Shown: positions 22,519-35,500 of the stretch, in pieces
Position numbering within the stretch: the stretch's first letter is position 1
Layout: each line of letters starts with the position of its first letter
NCBI GenBank assembly: GCA_003255065.1
Contig: QAOA01004580.1
Location: 62,001 to 126,000, forward strand
Direction: 5' to 3'
Length of the DNA: 64,000 bases
Source of the DNA: Cercis canadensis
Lineage: Eukaryota; Streptophyta; Magnoliopsida; Fabales; Fabaceae
The notes under the pieces: generated by a model
Database searches by the model: none
What the model saw: only the letters and a program-made list of their open reading frames with translations
Told to the model about the DNA's origin: nothing
Program-made: the position numbers and the translations under genes

Positions 22519-24260
22519 GTCGGTACTAACAACTTTGTTTGCTTGTGTTTTTATTTAAGATAACTAACTGACCTGGTGTTGATGTTTTGTAGAAGAGAAT
22601 ATCAGTAAAGAACAAATGGTGAAACTATCCAAGCTTGCCAAGCACAAAAGAGGAGGATCTATCTTGACGGTGGTTGAGCAGAGCACTCGACGGAATCCAG
22701 AGGCTTCAGTTATCGCGGTCAAGCTGGTCATGATTATTCCCGTTGAGGCCGTGGTGGCGAGGACAACACCTGCCGAAGCGAGGGTGGTTGAGGGGATCTC
22801 CAATGAGAGTACTCAAGGAAAACGTCCCCTCGAAGTGGATCCTTCGACCGAACTGTGAGGGAAAGACCGGGGGTTTAAAAAGCATAAGTCATCTCACCGG
22901 GAGCAGTCCAAGCCGGATGCAGGTTCCAGTCGACCTTCACGTGGAGTGACACTTGAGGTCANATGAACCCAGCTCTAGTCGGTACTAACAACTTTGTTTG
23001 CTTGTGTTTTTATTTAAGATAACTAACTGACCTGGTGTTGATGTTTTGTAGAAGAGAATATCAGTAAAGAACAAATGGTGAAACTATCCAAGCTTGCCAA
23101 GCACAAAAGAAGAGGATCTATCTTGACGGTGGCTGAGCAGAGCACTCGACGGAATCCAGAGGCTTCAGTTATCGCGGTCGAGCTGGTCATGATTATTCCC
23201 GTTGAGGCCGTGGTGGCGAGGACAACACCTGCCGAAGCGAGGGTGGTCGAGGGGATCTCCAATGAGAGTACTCAAGGAAAACGTCCCCTCGAAGTGGATC
23301 CTTCGATCGAACTGTGAGGGAAAGACCGAGGGTTTAAAAAGCATAAGTCATCTCACCGGGAGCAGTCCAAGCCGGATGCAGGTTCCAGTCGACCTTCACG
23401 TGGAGTGACGCTTGAGGTCAGATCCTTCTATCTTTTTACTACCAACTTGGTTGTGGGGGATCCCCTCCATCCTACCATCTCATTCTAGAACACTCGGTTT
23501 CCTTTCCAAGAGAGGGTGGATGCGTGCTGACCAAGGTTGACATCGACAAAGTGGCTAAAACATTAGAGGATATGCTCCTCAAATACCTACTCTCCATTGC
23601 CACTCAGGATCTGGTGAGGATCCGAGGCCTGCAGCAAAGAATGAGGGGCATAGATGCTTTAAAGAAAGCGCAGGACGGGAAAGTGCTTGCCTAGGCTGAA
23701 AGGGAGTTCACCCTTACTGCTTTACAGGTGGCCCATGCAGAGGTTCAGAATCTCCATATTGATAAAGAATCCGCGCTGGAGACCTTACACAAATCGGAGG
23801 CGGACAATCGAAAACTCCGAGCCGAGGCCCAGGATCTCGAAGCGCGGCACAAAGCCAGAACCTAGGCGATCCAAGAAGCCTTTAATCGTGCTCATGAGGC
23901 ATGGGATATGGTGAAGCATATCCGGGCTCAGATGCGTCGACGAGTGGAGATAGCTCATCAATCGAAAACTAGGTTGAAAAGCAGGGCCGAGGAAAAAATT
24001 GAAAAGAACTATGCTCTAGCTTTAGAGCAAGGTTTTAAAAACGCTATAGATCAGGCACTGTTACAATTTCCCTATCTCCAACCAGAAAAGATGGACTATT
24101 TTAAAGTAGTTCAGGAAGGTTAGCTAGTGGACGATGATAACAAAAATGTTGACGGTGCTGATGAGGACACCGAGCTTCAAGTTGAGGACTCAGGGGGGAC
24201 TACAACTCAGCTACGGAGGAAGAATATGACGATCTTCCTATGGTAGAGGGTCCCAATTGA
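22519..24260 (+). pseudogene. Antisense extra ORF, part 3 (coiled-coil C-terminal part)
   Basis: After the hAT, an intron-like stretch ends TTTTGTAG near 22590. The next exon begins near ENISKEQMVKLSKLAKHKR (ATG in frame at 22616) and contains an S/T/R-rich linker. From about 23535 a long charged helical region follows (AHAEVQNLH, EADNRKLRAEAQDLEARH, MRRRVEIAHQ), probably a coiled coil, then an acidic tail. In-frame TAG stops lie near 23692 and 23862, and another after VVQEG at 24121-24123; the likely original end is TGA 24258-24260. The N at 22962 duplicates about 457 bp of this exon. The C-terminal end converges on the end of pol (24910). Confidence 0.6.
22962..22962. other. N: contig join with unmerged overlap
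   Basis: 22505-22961 is repeated at 22964-23420 (offset 459, 457 bp) with only scattered substitutions. The right copy includes the last few bases of hAT 1 before running into the antisense ORF, which a real local duplication would not predict in such a position beside an N. Confidence 0.88.
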
Positions 24261-24712
24261 TTTGTAATTTTGTACTTACATTTTGAAATAAATGAGGATA
24301 TTATAAATTTTCTTCCATTGATTTTCCGAGCATTGTGTATAGGTAAACCTGTTTGTTCACTTTCACGTAAGAAAAGTAAGTTAAGAATTTGATTAATGTT
24401 CCTGGAGTTATACACTCGGTCATGTTAGGAAAGAATTTAAACTCATGCATTTTTTTACTTAAGTTTTAATGGCGAACTCTGGAATATCAACCATTGCAAA
24501 ATTAATAGCATTTTAGTCATAACTCGGACAAGTTTTAGTCCGAGGTGTACATTTGCTATGTTCATCTGTTGTTCTAATAACGAGCTTTATAAAATAGCCA
24601 AGATTTGCTTTCCTAGTAATAATACTCAAATTGAGGTATTTCTTTAAGCTTGTACTCATTTTACGGAAGTTACAAACAATATTAGCTCGATGTTCCGTTA
24701 ACTTAGGCTTTA

Positions 24713-24822
24713 TATTCGCGATGGAGGTTGTAAACGTAGATTGGTTTACACTCACGATGGAGGTTGTAAACATAGATCGGTTTACACTCGCGATGAAGAT
24801 TGTAAACAGAGATCGATTTTTC
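24713..24822. repeat. 36-bp tandem repeat, three copies
   Basis: Three units with core GATGGAGGTTGTAAACATAG start near 24713, 24749 and 24785 (period 36). They lie between the converging ends of the antisense ORF and pol, where both transcripts would terminate. Confidence 0.75.
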
Positions 24823-24909
24823 ATTTGGATAAAGTATTACTCTTCATATATTCTGAGATTACTTACATTCCAAGTTCTAGGGACCTAGAGGCCCTCTCTA
24901 GTTACAAGT

Positions 24910-25397
24910 TTATAGTCCTTTTTTTCCTAAGACTTCTTGTACACGGTATGGACTTTCCCAATTAGGGGCAATCTTGCCTTCGTTGAGGTGCTTTCTCGTG
25001 ATGCTTGCCTTTCGGAGGATAAGATAGCCAGTTCTGGACTTTCTAGTTCTGACTTTGGTGTTGTAATATCTCATGATTCGCTGCTTGTATGCTAGCATGG
25101 TGAGTCTAGCTTTTTCTCTTTCTTCGTCAAGCAATTCCAAATTTGTTTGCATTGCTTCAAGGTTATGCTCAGTGTGGAAGTGCTCCTTCCTCCAGCTCGA
25201 TTGTTCGACCTCAACCGGAATCATTGCTTTAGCTCCATATGTGAGTTTATAAGGTGATTCACGGGTTGTGGTTTGAGGGGTTGTCCGGTAAGACCATAAC
25301 ACCCAAAGGAGTTCTTCAATCCATCATCCTTTAGCATGATCTAACATATTTTTCAGTCTTTCGAGTATTATTCGGTTTGCTGCTTTGACTTGCCCAT
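24910..25397 (-). pseudogene. Tat/Retand-like integrase, C-terminal part
   Basis: Continues the integrase after a solo LTR. The reading NGQVKAANRI shows Lys where the catalytic Glu of the D,D-35-E core is expected (usual wording NGQ-x-E). It is followed by a stop, then LLWVLWSYRTTPQTTT and ESPYKLTYGAKAMIPVE, typical of the C-terminal part of gypsy integrase. The reading fades out by 24910. Confidence 0.85.
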
Positions 25398-26830
25398 TGA
25401 TGAACACACTTTTTATACAGTAGTTAACCCTCATATTTAGTCTTTTAAACCCCTTTTAGGCTGAATTGAGTGGGCTTGGGCCACATTTCATGAGTTTGGA
25501 TCCAATTGGGCCAAAATGTATTTTTTAGCAATACTGAGCATTTTATGCACTCTCTGTTTTTCAGCAATAACTTGAGTTCTAGACATCTAATAATTTTGAA
25601 TCTTACTTTTTAAGAAAGCTAAGAGGAAGCTCTACAACTTTGATTCAGAGCTCCAAATCTAATTTGGATGTCTAGCTGGTCATATACAGCCTGGAAGCCA
25701 GAGAAGAGATGATGTCATAGGATCCTGACCCACATGCAGTGCTTGGACCATAAATTGAGCTGTAAATGTCATATGGACTTGAAACTAGTCCCATTGGAAA
25801 TCTAAGATGCAGAGCTTCAATTGTTATGAAGACTAGTTAATCAAATTGTATAGTTTAGATGGTCTTATTGCCTATCAAAGTTGGCTGATGGTTCCAGAGA
25901 CCTGTTGGCACTTAAATGAGTCTAACTTCTTCATTACAAGTCCAATTGAGCTCAAACCAAAGCCCAATGAAAGCTAAGGCCCATGGGAATAAGTGTTTCC
26001 TAAGGGTAGTTTAGGTATGCATGTATTTTTAGAGGTTTATATGCTCAAGAGGAGGCAGCCTAAATAGTATGAGGTATTAGGATATTTTGTAGACAACTTT
26101 TCTTGTTTTCTTAGTCTCTAAGTTTTCTCTCTAGATATTTTATAAACTTAGTTCCTCTTGTTCATGGAGAGCTGAATACTCAAATCAATTCAGGTTTTGG
26201 CTGTTCTGATTATTGATTCTGAGATTATGCTTTGATTGTTATTCATTTAGTGGTTAATCTACTTCTTTGCTTCCTCTGAAATATTCTGTTTGAATTGCTT
26301 AAATTCGGATTTGGATTTTCATGTGTTGATTGCTTAATTACATGTGATAAAAGAGAAAATTAAAGGTTAATTAATATTTCTAAGCTTTTAGACGGATTAA
26401 TTACCCTTGGCTGGATTCTGGACTTAGGTTAAACTAGATTTGAATGAGTGCTTAATTCATTTAGTCTTAGTTAATCCGAATTTTAGTTGCTTAACCAGTG
26501 GATATCCATAGAGCACTGAGAGGCTTCTTGATATATTCTAAGGCCAAGAACTAGGTTAATAATTGAATAGATTCTTAGAAATCAAGGATGGATTAAAATC
26601 AGAATCAGTTAGACTTGGATTGGTTGTTTTCCTTAAGGTTTACCAATTTTAATTAATTTCTATTGATCACTTCAACAAAAAAAAAAAAAAACCTCTGTTT
26701 ATATGTTTCTAAATTTGATTCACTAATTAGAGTAATCATTTGGTTCGACTTGGTGTTGTCTTATGCTACAAGTAGTTTTGGTAAACCAACTTTAAAAATT
26801 ACTAATTTGAGGAGCCTCGGTAGCTCATCA
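25398..26830. mobile_element. Solo LTR B (1433 bp)
   Basis: Begins TGATGAACAC and ends CTCATCA. An exact 5-bp target duplication cccat lies at 25393-25397 and 26831-26835. It is homologous along its length to solo LTR A (16541-17961). It splits the integrase reading frame of the host retrotransposon, which resumes on each side. No internal region remains. Confidence 0.92.
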
Positions 26831-29800
26831 CCCATTTGCTTGAAAGTGTTCGACCGAGGTGAAGTTCAGTCTGATCTACAAGTCGGCACAAAAAGTTTGG
26901 AACCCTGCTTCTATGAATTGGGTCCCATTATCCATTGTTATGGTATATGGGATTCTGAACCTGCAAATTATGAAAGTTTGAACAAATTTCTTAGTATTTT
27001 TTGCTATAATGGTAGTCAAAGGTTCAGCCTTGATCCATTTAGAAAAATAATCTAGAGCAACGATTAGAAATTTCCTCTGCCCGGCCACTATGGGGAATGG
27101 ACCTAAAAGGTCCAAACCCTAATGGAAAAAAGGCCAAGGTTTAACTAAAATGGTTAGGTCAGAGGACGGGGCCAAATGGATGTCGGCGAATCTCTGACAC
27201 TTGTCGCATTTTTTAACGAAGTTTGAAGCATCAGCTCTTAAAGTCAGCCAATAATATACAGATCGGAGGACCGTGGCTGCTAGAAAGCGAGCTCCAACAT
27301 GATGACTACAAATGCCTAAATGAATTTCCTTCAAGACGTAGAGGGAATTCTCGGGGGGCAAGCACTTTAAGAGCCGAGTGTAGTATTGCGTTTATATAGT
27401 GTGTTGCCCTCGAGACAGTAGTTGCATATAATTCATTGTAACTTCCAAGCTTCTGCCGTCTCCCTTGGTAGCTATCTCATTCGTAGGTAACATATGATTA
27501 GAGTCATCCACGAAGGTGTTTCTTCGCCAATGCTAGCGATTTCACTGTGACTAATGCTCAGACAAAGGATGGTCTCTTGTATCATTGTTTGGTTGGCCAG
27601 GGTTTTTACTGCTAGTGAGTTTAGATAGAATATCTGCTTGGGTATTCTCGGTCTGTGAAATATGATGTATATCAAACTCCTTGAAGCTGGATATATAAGT
27701 CTTGGTTGTATCCAAGTACTGTGCCATTTGAGGATCTTTTACCTGATATTCTCCCTTTATCTGGCTAGTGACCAACTGTGAATCTGTTTGGACCTTAAGA
27801 GTTTCCGCGCCGAGCTCTGAGGCTAGGCGCAGGCTGGTGATGAGTGCCTCATATTCTGCTTGGTTATTTGAGACCAGGAAATCAAAACATAGTGATTGCT
27901 CGATGATGATTCCTTTTGGCCCATCAATGAGTATTCCCGCCCCTCCTCCTCTGAGGTTAGAAGATCGGTCAACTGAGAGTGTCCATTTGAGAGGATCTTC
28001 TAATCTAGGCTTCTCGGGTTAAGTGAGCTCTACCACAAAGTCGGTGCTTGAGTTTTGATTGCTCCCCTTGGTTCATAGACAATGGTATGCTCGGAGAGCT
28101 CTACAGACCATCCGAGCATTCACCCTGCAAGGTCAGGTTTTTGGAGGATTTGTCGGATAGGCTGATCAGTTCGGACATCTATTAGATGGTTCTAGAAATA
28201 CGGTCGCAGGCAGCGAGCTGAGAGGATGAGGGCATATGCTAACTTTTCAATTTTGCTGTATTTAAGCTTAGAGGCCTAGAGGGCGTGACTAGTGTAGTAT
28301 ACCGGGAACTGTAGATTAGCCTCTTCTCGGACTAAAGCTGAGCTTACATCCTGGTCACTGCTGGCCAGGTATACGAACAAGGTTTCACCCTGCCGAGGTT
28401 TGGAAAGAATGGGCGGCGAGGTCAAGTATTCTTTTACCTGCTCAAAGGCCTATTGACATTCGTTCGTCCATTGGAAATCTTTGATATTTTAAGGGTTTTG
28501 AAAAGAGGAAGGGCTTTATCTGTCGACTTGGACATGAACCTAGAGAGGGTTGCGATCCTGCCTGTCAATCTCTAGACTTCCCAGACAGTCTTTGGTGGTT
28601 CCATATTAATGATGGCTTGGCATTTGTCCGGGTTTGCCTCGATGCCTCTTTGAGTTAACATAAAACCAAGAAACTTTCCGACCTCAACTCCGAAAGCGCA
28701 TTTGGAGGGGTTTAACCGTAAGTTATGCCTTTTAAACTTGGAGAATGTCTCTTCCAGGTCTGCAATATGTTCATGGTTGGAATTGGATTTTACTAACATG
28801 TCGTCGACGTATACCTCGACGTTTCTGCCAATCTGATTTTTTAGGACCTAGTCTATCAGTCGTTGATAAGTTGCTCCCACATTCTTTAGACCGAGTGACA
28901 TTATTATATAACAGTGGATAGCCTTCTCGGTAATAAACAACGTTTTCTCCTCGTCCTCGGGATGCATCCTGATCTGGTTGTAACCCAAGTATGCATGCAT
29001 AAAGTTCAAAAGCTTATATCCCGAGGCCCCGTCGATGAGCTTGTTGATGCTAGGGAGTGGATACGGGTCTTTAGGACAAACCTTGTTGAGATCGGATACC
29101 ATTTGGCTTCTTCACCATGACCACATTGGAGAGCCAAGTTGCATAGGGTAGCTCCCTAATAAAGCCTGTGTCAAGCAGCTTCTACACTTTTTCTTGAATT
29201 GCTTGTTGCTTTTCAAGGCCGATGATTCATTTTTTTCTGCGAAATAGGTTTCGCATTTGGGTTTATAGCAAGTCTATGGAAGATGAAGTTTGGGACAATA
29301 CTTGGTATGTCTGAGGTTGTCCATGCGAATAGGTCGGCGTTGGCTGCCAATAGGTCGACCAGTTTTTTGATGTTCTCAGGGGGCATATTGGACCCCATCT
29401 AGACTTCCTGATCTTTGTTTTTGTCTATCTGAAAGGATACTATGTCTCCTTTAGGTTTAGGCTTGTGCTCAACTTTTTGCTCCCTATTGTCAAGCTCATG
29501 GACGGGGATTTTGCTGCTTAGCTCGGTCTGACCCGAAACATTATGCGTTGAAGGTCGAGAATAGTCTATTGCTAGACTTATATTATAGCACGTTCTGCCT
29601 AAAAGCTGGTCCCCTCTAGCTTGGCTGATCTTTTCAAAAATCGTCAGAAACTTGAGCAAAAGGTGTTTTGTTGAGACTATAGCTTCCATGCAATTAAGGG
29701 AGGGTCGGCCAAGGATTGCGTTATATGCTGACAGGCAGTCAACTACTAGGAATCTGACCACAATATTGGTTAGGTCGGGATATTCACCAATAGTGGCCCG

Positions 29801-29995
29801 AAGGGTAATGGTCCATTTTACCTCAACTTGGGCTCCCAAGAATCTTATGAGAGTTCCAAGGTAGTTCTCTAAATCTGACGTTGAGATCCCCAATTGTCTG
29901 AATGTGCAATAAAAAAAGACATATGTTGAGCTTCCCTGGTCGACGAGGACTTTTCAGACCTCATAATTTGCCACATAATAGGATATAACGACGGG
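26831..29995 (-). pseudogene. Tat/Retand-like pol: protease, RT, two RNase H domains, integrase N-part
   Basis: On the minus strand: aspartic protease with VLVDQGSST near 29950 and ILGRPSLN near 29700; RT from about 29200 with DLNKVCPKDPYPLP and the catalytic YVDD at about 28800-28811; a conventional RNase H around 28480-28080; a second, archaeal-type RNase H around 28010-27640 (SNNQAEYEALI, VQTDSQLV); integrase zinc-binding part near 27300-27180 and core start MDLLGPFP with TMDNGTQF near 27115-26930. Having both RNase H domains is characteristic of the Tat lineage. Many stops and frame changes interrupt it. Integrase is cut at 26831 by a solo LTR. Confidence 0.88.
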
Positions 29996-30877
29996 GTCAT
30001 CATGCTCCCTGTCAATGTTATTGTAGTCATTATCTGAGAAGGAGATAATTGTGGTACTCTGGCTTTTACGAGCTATGGTTAAAGTATGGAGCACTTCTTT
30101 TTTATGCCTCACTTGTGCCTTTTCCTGGAGGACTTGGATATTCCCCCTCCTGCGAAACCACCAGCTATCGTGTTTATTATGCTGGTGGCATTGCATCTTG
30201 GGTCCTCTTATGTGTGTGTTGGGGGGGCGGCGGCGCCGAGATGGAGATTAACTTTGACGCCTGTTTTGATTAGTGCTAAGATGCCTTTGGGGAAATCTAG
30301 GTTGATACTGGTTGTCCCTGCTTCGTTGCCTTGGGCCCAAAGATGGAGCCTTAGCTCGGAATTTCTGCAAGTATCCCTTCCAGAGCAGGTCTTCAATGAG
30401 ATTATGGAGGTGCCTACAATTGTCTGTGCCATGGCCCTTGCCTTGATGGAAAGCACAATATTTTTCTTTGTCCGCGCCTATGCCCCCCCTTTGGTTACGG
30501 GAGTTGGGCAAGCTTTGTCTGACAAATTTCTTCCAGCACTCGAGCCCTTAGTTGATTTAGAGGGGTGAATGCCTCAAACCGAGGTCGGACAGGAGATTTC
30601 TCCTGCCGGCCAGCCTTGCAATCATCTTGAGGTTTATTAATCTTTGGTCTTATTTTTCTTTGACTCTCCTAACACTTTTCTAAGTTGATGTGCTTGGAGG
30701 TCATAGTAAGGAGCTCGGGTAGATTCCCTGGTGGGTCAAGGGTTAGATTTTTATGAAGACGTCCAGGTCAGAGACTGACCTGAATGGCGTGCATGGCTAC
30801 TAAATCAGTTAAGTTCCAAATTTGTAAGGAGAGCTTGGTGTACCAATTCATATAATCTTTTAGGGACTCTACATCCC
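29996..30877 (-). pseudogene. Tat/Retand-like gag, C-terminal part with zinc knuckle
   Basis: Resumes directly after the nested chromovirus with VESLKDYMNWYTKLSLQ, a typical gag phrase, and later the zinc-knuckle-like KYCAFHQGKGHGTDNCRHL near 30440-30390. Several stops are present. The protein would package the retrotransposon RNA. Confidence 0.82.
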
Positions 30878-31555
30878 TTATGCGAATCAGCTTGCTACAC
30901 GCCCTAACCCCAAGAGTGTTCATGATCCCTTGCTTGGGGTTGGAGGCCTAATGACTAAAAGCAAAGCTAAGCGAGTGAGAGAGGCGCTGTTGAGCCTAAT
31001 CCAAGAGGTGCAGACTAAGGAAAGAGCAGCTGGGCCAAGTTCAGAGTTGAGATGGATCACTTATCTGTCTCTTACAGAAGGTGCACATGGGCCAGCTTGG
31101 AGCCAAGTTTGGAGCAGGCCAAAAATTATGTTTATGTTAATTAGTTTTATTTTTGGGCCTTTATGTTTATGGGCCAAAATGTTTAATTAGTTTTAAATTC
31201 ATTTTTAATATTTTGGGCCTTTATGTCTATGGGCCAAAATGAGTATTAGTGTTTTATTAACATTCTTAGAGGATCCATCATAGCTTGTAGCCTCCTAGTC
31301 GAATTGCCTATATAAGGAATTCGTGTATGCTTTTGCAAAACAGTTTTGAGATTAATATTATTCAGTTTCTGAATTATTGAGTTCATCTGGATTGAGAGCT
31401 TCCCTGTTGTTCTTGGGCAAAGAACTTGAACTTGAACTTGAACTTACCAAGGATCATTCCTTGTTAAGGGTTTACCCTATTGCGATAACCAATGTCATCC
31501 CACAGTTTAGTATCCAAACACTCCGTTTTGATCCTTCGGGTACGCGAACGCATCA
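30878..31555 (+). repeat. 5' LTR of the chromovirus (678 bp)
   Basis: Homologous to 37012-37671. A TATATAAG box near 31310 (gcctatataagg) and the end CGAACGCATCA fit an LTR promoter and terminus. It has extra copies of a GAACTT hexamer near 31427-31444 compared with the 3' LTR. Confidence 0.92.
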
Positions 31556-31557
31556 TT

Positions 31558-31569
31558 TGGTATCAGAGC
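31558..31569 (+). other. Primer-binding site, initiator-Met tRNA type
   Basis: TGGTATCAGAGC lies two bases after the LTR end. It is the standard plant sequence complementary to the 3' end of initiator methionine tRNA. Confidence 0.92.
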
Positions 31570-32568
31570 TTTGGCTCATTGGAGTTTCAATCGGTATTCC
31601 TAAAACCCCTTATTCTATTTTTATTTTATCTATCTTATTTGTTTGAGTCAATCATCTTCTTCCCCCTTTCTATTAAGTCAGTTTTTGTCTTTTATTTTTT
31701 CTATCAATTTCATTCTTCGTTATGTTCTATAAGTTTCTGGTCAAATTATCCCCATTATTTTTGTTTGGATCATTGGTTAGTCATTTTTTTTCTTGTTTTC
31801 CTTGTTTGTGTTTAATAGTCCACGTCCTAGGTTAAAATTGCCTAAAGGCGGCGGCTGTTTCAATTGCAATAGCAAATTCTAGTTGTTCATCGAGTCCTAA
31901 TCAAGTTTTTTTTTTTTTTTATAAAAAAGAGACAAATTCTGCAAAACAAACAAATAAAAAAAAAAAAGATTAGCAAAATTTGTTCTTGTGAAAAGAAAAT
32001 AAAAAACAGACTATTTGGACTCACTTACTTGAAAAAGCCATAACTTTCAGCTCGTTTGGAGTTACGGAACCCGTGACCCGGCGTTTCGAAGCTCGTTCAG
32101 AGACCTTCGACATAACAATCAGTCATACCCAGTTGACACCATTTTCGGGCTCAAAATCCTTCAAAAACATCTATTTCGGGCTATTTTCTGTAATCTGCTG
32201 ATTTTCTTTCAATTTGTTACTTTTTCCTAGATTCATTTGTTCTTTCCTTGTCCAAACCAACACCCTTGTTCATTATTTATATTTAAAAGTCTTGGTCATT
32301 TTATTTTATTTTATTTCTTTTTCCTTCTTGGAGTTCTTGTTTTGCTTCTTTGTCATCTTCTTTTTGCTTCCTTATCTTATTTATTTTTATTCAACACCCT
32401 TGTTTGGCTTTCTTGTCATTTTTGTTTCTATCACATTTTCTCATTGATAAGTTCTTGGAAAGTTTTTGTTTAACGGCTTCTAAGAAAATTTGAGTGAAAA
32501 AAGGCAAGAGTGGTGAGCACATTATCGAGAAAAAGCCATTTAGTGTAAACAAGTGAGGTGAGTGTGTC
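31570..32568 (+). other. Chromovirus 5' untranslated leader
   Basis: About 1 kb of T-rich DNA between the primer-binding site and the gag ATG at 32569. No conserved coding sequence is seen; open frames here are low-complexity Phe/Leu runs. Confidence 0.7.
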
Positions 32569-35500
32569 ATGGAACAAGAAGAACCATTCACCAAAAGTCA
32601 TATAGATGCATATATGAACGCAATTCAGGACCAAATTGTAGCATTGAGAATGGGCACCGAGGACAGATTAGAGAGGTTAGAACACCTAGTTTCACCTAAG
32701 ATAAAAACTAAAACAACTAAACTTTTTCGGTATTCTGAGGAAGAGGAAGAAGATTATTCTGAAGTTGAAATCGAGACCAGAAGAGAAAGGAAGGCAGCCC
32801 CTCGTCGTGATAATAACCTGGGGAGTATAAAAATGAGAATTCCTACCTTTCAAGGTAAAAGTGATCCTGAACTTTACCTAGATTGGGAGAGGAAAGTGGA
32901 ACATGTTTTTGAGTGCCATGAATACTCTGAAGAAAAGAAAGTGAAGCTGGCAGTAGTTGAATTCACTGATTATGCTAGTATTTGGTGGGATCAGCTAGTG
33001 ATTAACAGGCGTAGAGATGGTGAGAGACCTATTCGGTCATGGGCCGATATGAGAGCCGTGATGAGGAAACGGTTTGTACCTAGACATTACTATAGAGATT
33101 GTTTCAAGAAATTGCAAGATTTGAAACAAGGATCTATGAGTGTGGCTGAGTACAACAGCGAGATGGAGATAGCCATGATGAGGGCTAGTATTGATGAGAA
33201 CCGTGAGGCAACCATGGCACGGTTTATTAGTGGCTTGAAGCGAGAGATTGCTGAAGTGGTGGAGATGAGTCACTATGTAGAGATGGAGGACTTGGTGCAT
33301 AAAGCCGAGCATGTAGAGCGACAGTTGAAGGCTAGAGCAGCTTCTAGATTCGGTGTGCCTTCCAGAACTTCAAACTGGAAATCAAATTGGAAGGATAATC
33401 CTCACACAGCTCCAAAGCCAAGAGACGACACAAGACCAAAGCCTACGGGTTCTACTCCTATTTCCCAAGGTAAAACAGACTATAACTCTTCTTCTAAGTC
33501 ACGTGACATCAAATGCTACAGGTGTCAAGGACGTGGACATATATCTTCTGAATGTCCCAATAGAAGGAAAATTGTTATGCTTGCTACTGGTGAGTATGAT
33601 AGTGAGGGGGAATCTACTGTTACACCTGGTTGTGAAGACATGCCACCCTTAGAAGATGCTAGTGACATGGAGAGAATTGATGACTCTCTTCCAGATCAGT
33701 ATTTGATGGTGTCCCGGCGTGTGCTCAACATGCAACCGAGGGAAGATGACATCGAAGAGCACCGCGAGCATATATTTCAAAATCGATGCTTGGTGGGAGA
33801 CAAGGTGTGTAGCGTTATTATTGACAGTGGATCTTGTACTAATGTTGCTAGTACCTTGGCCGTAGAGAAGTTGAATTTACTTACTATTCCACACCCCTCG
33901 CCTTATAGGCTAAGGTGGTTGAATGATAGAAGAGACCTATGGGTAAACAAGCAGGTTAGGATTGCATTTGCCTTGAGCACTTTTAAAGATGAAGTACTGT
34001 GTGATGTGGTGCCTATGCATGCTTGTCATATTTTGTTGGGACGACCATGACAATTTGATAGGCGAGTGAAGTATGACGGATACAACAACACTTACACCAT
34101 CTACAAGAATGACAAGGCCACTTTGTTGAAACCTTTAAAACCTGCTCTTGCATATGCGGATCAAGCAAATATTATAAAAGAATGTAAAGAGAGAGAAGAA
34201 AAAGTAGCCAAAGAAAAAGAGGTTGAGAGAGAAAAAGAAAAAAGTAAGGACAAAAAGAGTGAGAGAAGACAAAAAGTGAGTGCTTTTGCACAAAAGAGTG
34301 AGATAAAGAGTTTTCTGTTGTCTAGGCTAACCCTTCTTGTACTTATGTACAAGAATATTTATTTTACTAACTCTATTAACCCTTCTTTGCCTAGTGTGAT
34401 TGTTTCTTTGATGCAGGAATTTGCTGATATTTTTCTTGAAGAGATACCACATGGTTTGCCTCCTTTGAGGGGCATAGAGCACCTGATTGACTTTGTTCCT
34501 GGATCGACTATCCCTAATAAACCAGCCTACCGAGCTAATCCTGACGAGACAAAGGAAATTCAAAGGCAAGTGGATGAGCTAGTACAAAAGGGATTCGTGA
34601 AAGAAAGTCTAAGCCCATGTTCAGTTCCAGTTATCTTGGTGCCAAAGAAAGACGGGACATGGCGCATGTGTGTGGATTGCCGAGCCATCAACCAAATCAC
34701 GGTTAAGTATAGACATCTTATCCCTAGATTAGATGACATGTTTGATGAGTTGTATGGTTCTACTGTCTTTTCTAAGATAGATTTAAAGAATGGATACTAC
34801 CAAATTCGCATGAAAGAAGGAGATGAGTAAAAAACTGCCTTTAAAACAAAATATGGTTTGTATGAGTGGTTAGTAATGCCTTTTGGTTTAACTAATGCAC
34901 CTAGCACTTTCATGAGACTAATGAACCATGTTTTACGTGCTTTTATTGGAAAATTTGTGGTGATTTATTTTGATGATATCCTAGTTTATAGCAAAACCCT
35001 AGATGATCATGTGTCACACTTGCATGCTGTCTTTATTGCTTTGAGAGAACATAAGTTGTATGCTAATTTCAAGAAGTGCGCATTTTGTTCCAATTCTGTT
35101 ATATTTATTGGGTTTGTTGTAAGTTCTAAGGGTATTAGCATGGATGAGGAGAAGGTTAAGGCAATTCGAGATTGGCCTACATCTAAGAATGCGAATGAGG
35201 TAAGATCTTTTCATGGCTTAGCTAGTTTTTATAGGTGGTTTGAAAAGAATTTCAGCACGATAGCCGCACCCCTAAATGAACTAGTTAAGAAAAATGTGAG
35301 CTTTAAGTGGGGCGAGGACCAAGAGAGGGCATTTACCACTTTAAAGGAAACTTTAACTAGTGCTCCTCTTTTATGTTTGCCTAACTTTGACAGAGCTTTT
35401 GAGATTGAATGTGATGCTTCAGGTATTGGAATAGGGGCTGTTTTGATGCAGGATTCCAAGCCTATTGCATATTTCAGTGAGAAGCTTAATGGGGCAGCAT

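Noticed and set aside
30051-30568. Plus-strand open frames of 66-160 codons
   Set aside because: They are antisense shadows of the gag zinc-knuckle region read on the minus strand.
31492-32473. Open frames in the chromovirus leader
   Set aside because: T-rich, hydrophobic low-complexity translations in a normally non-coding leader.
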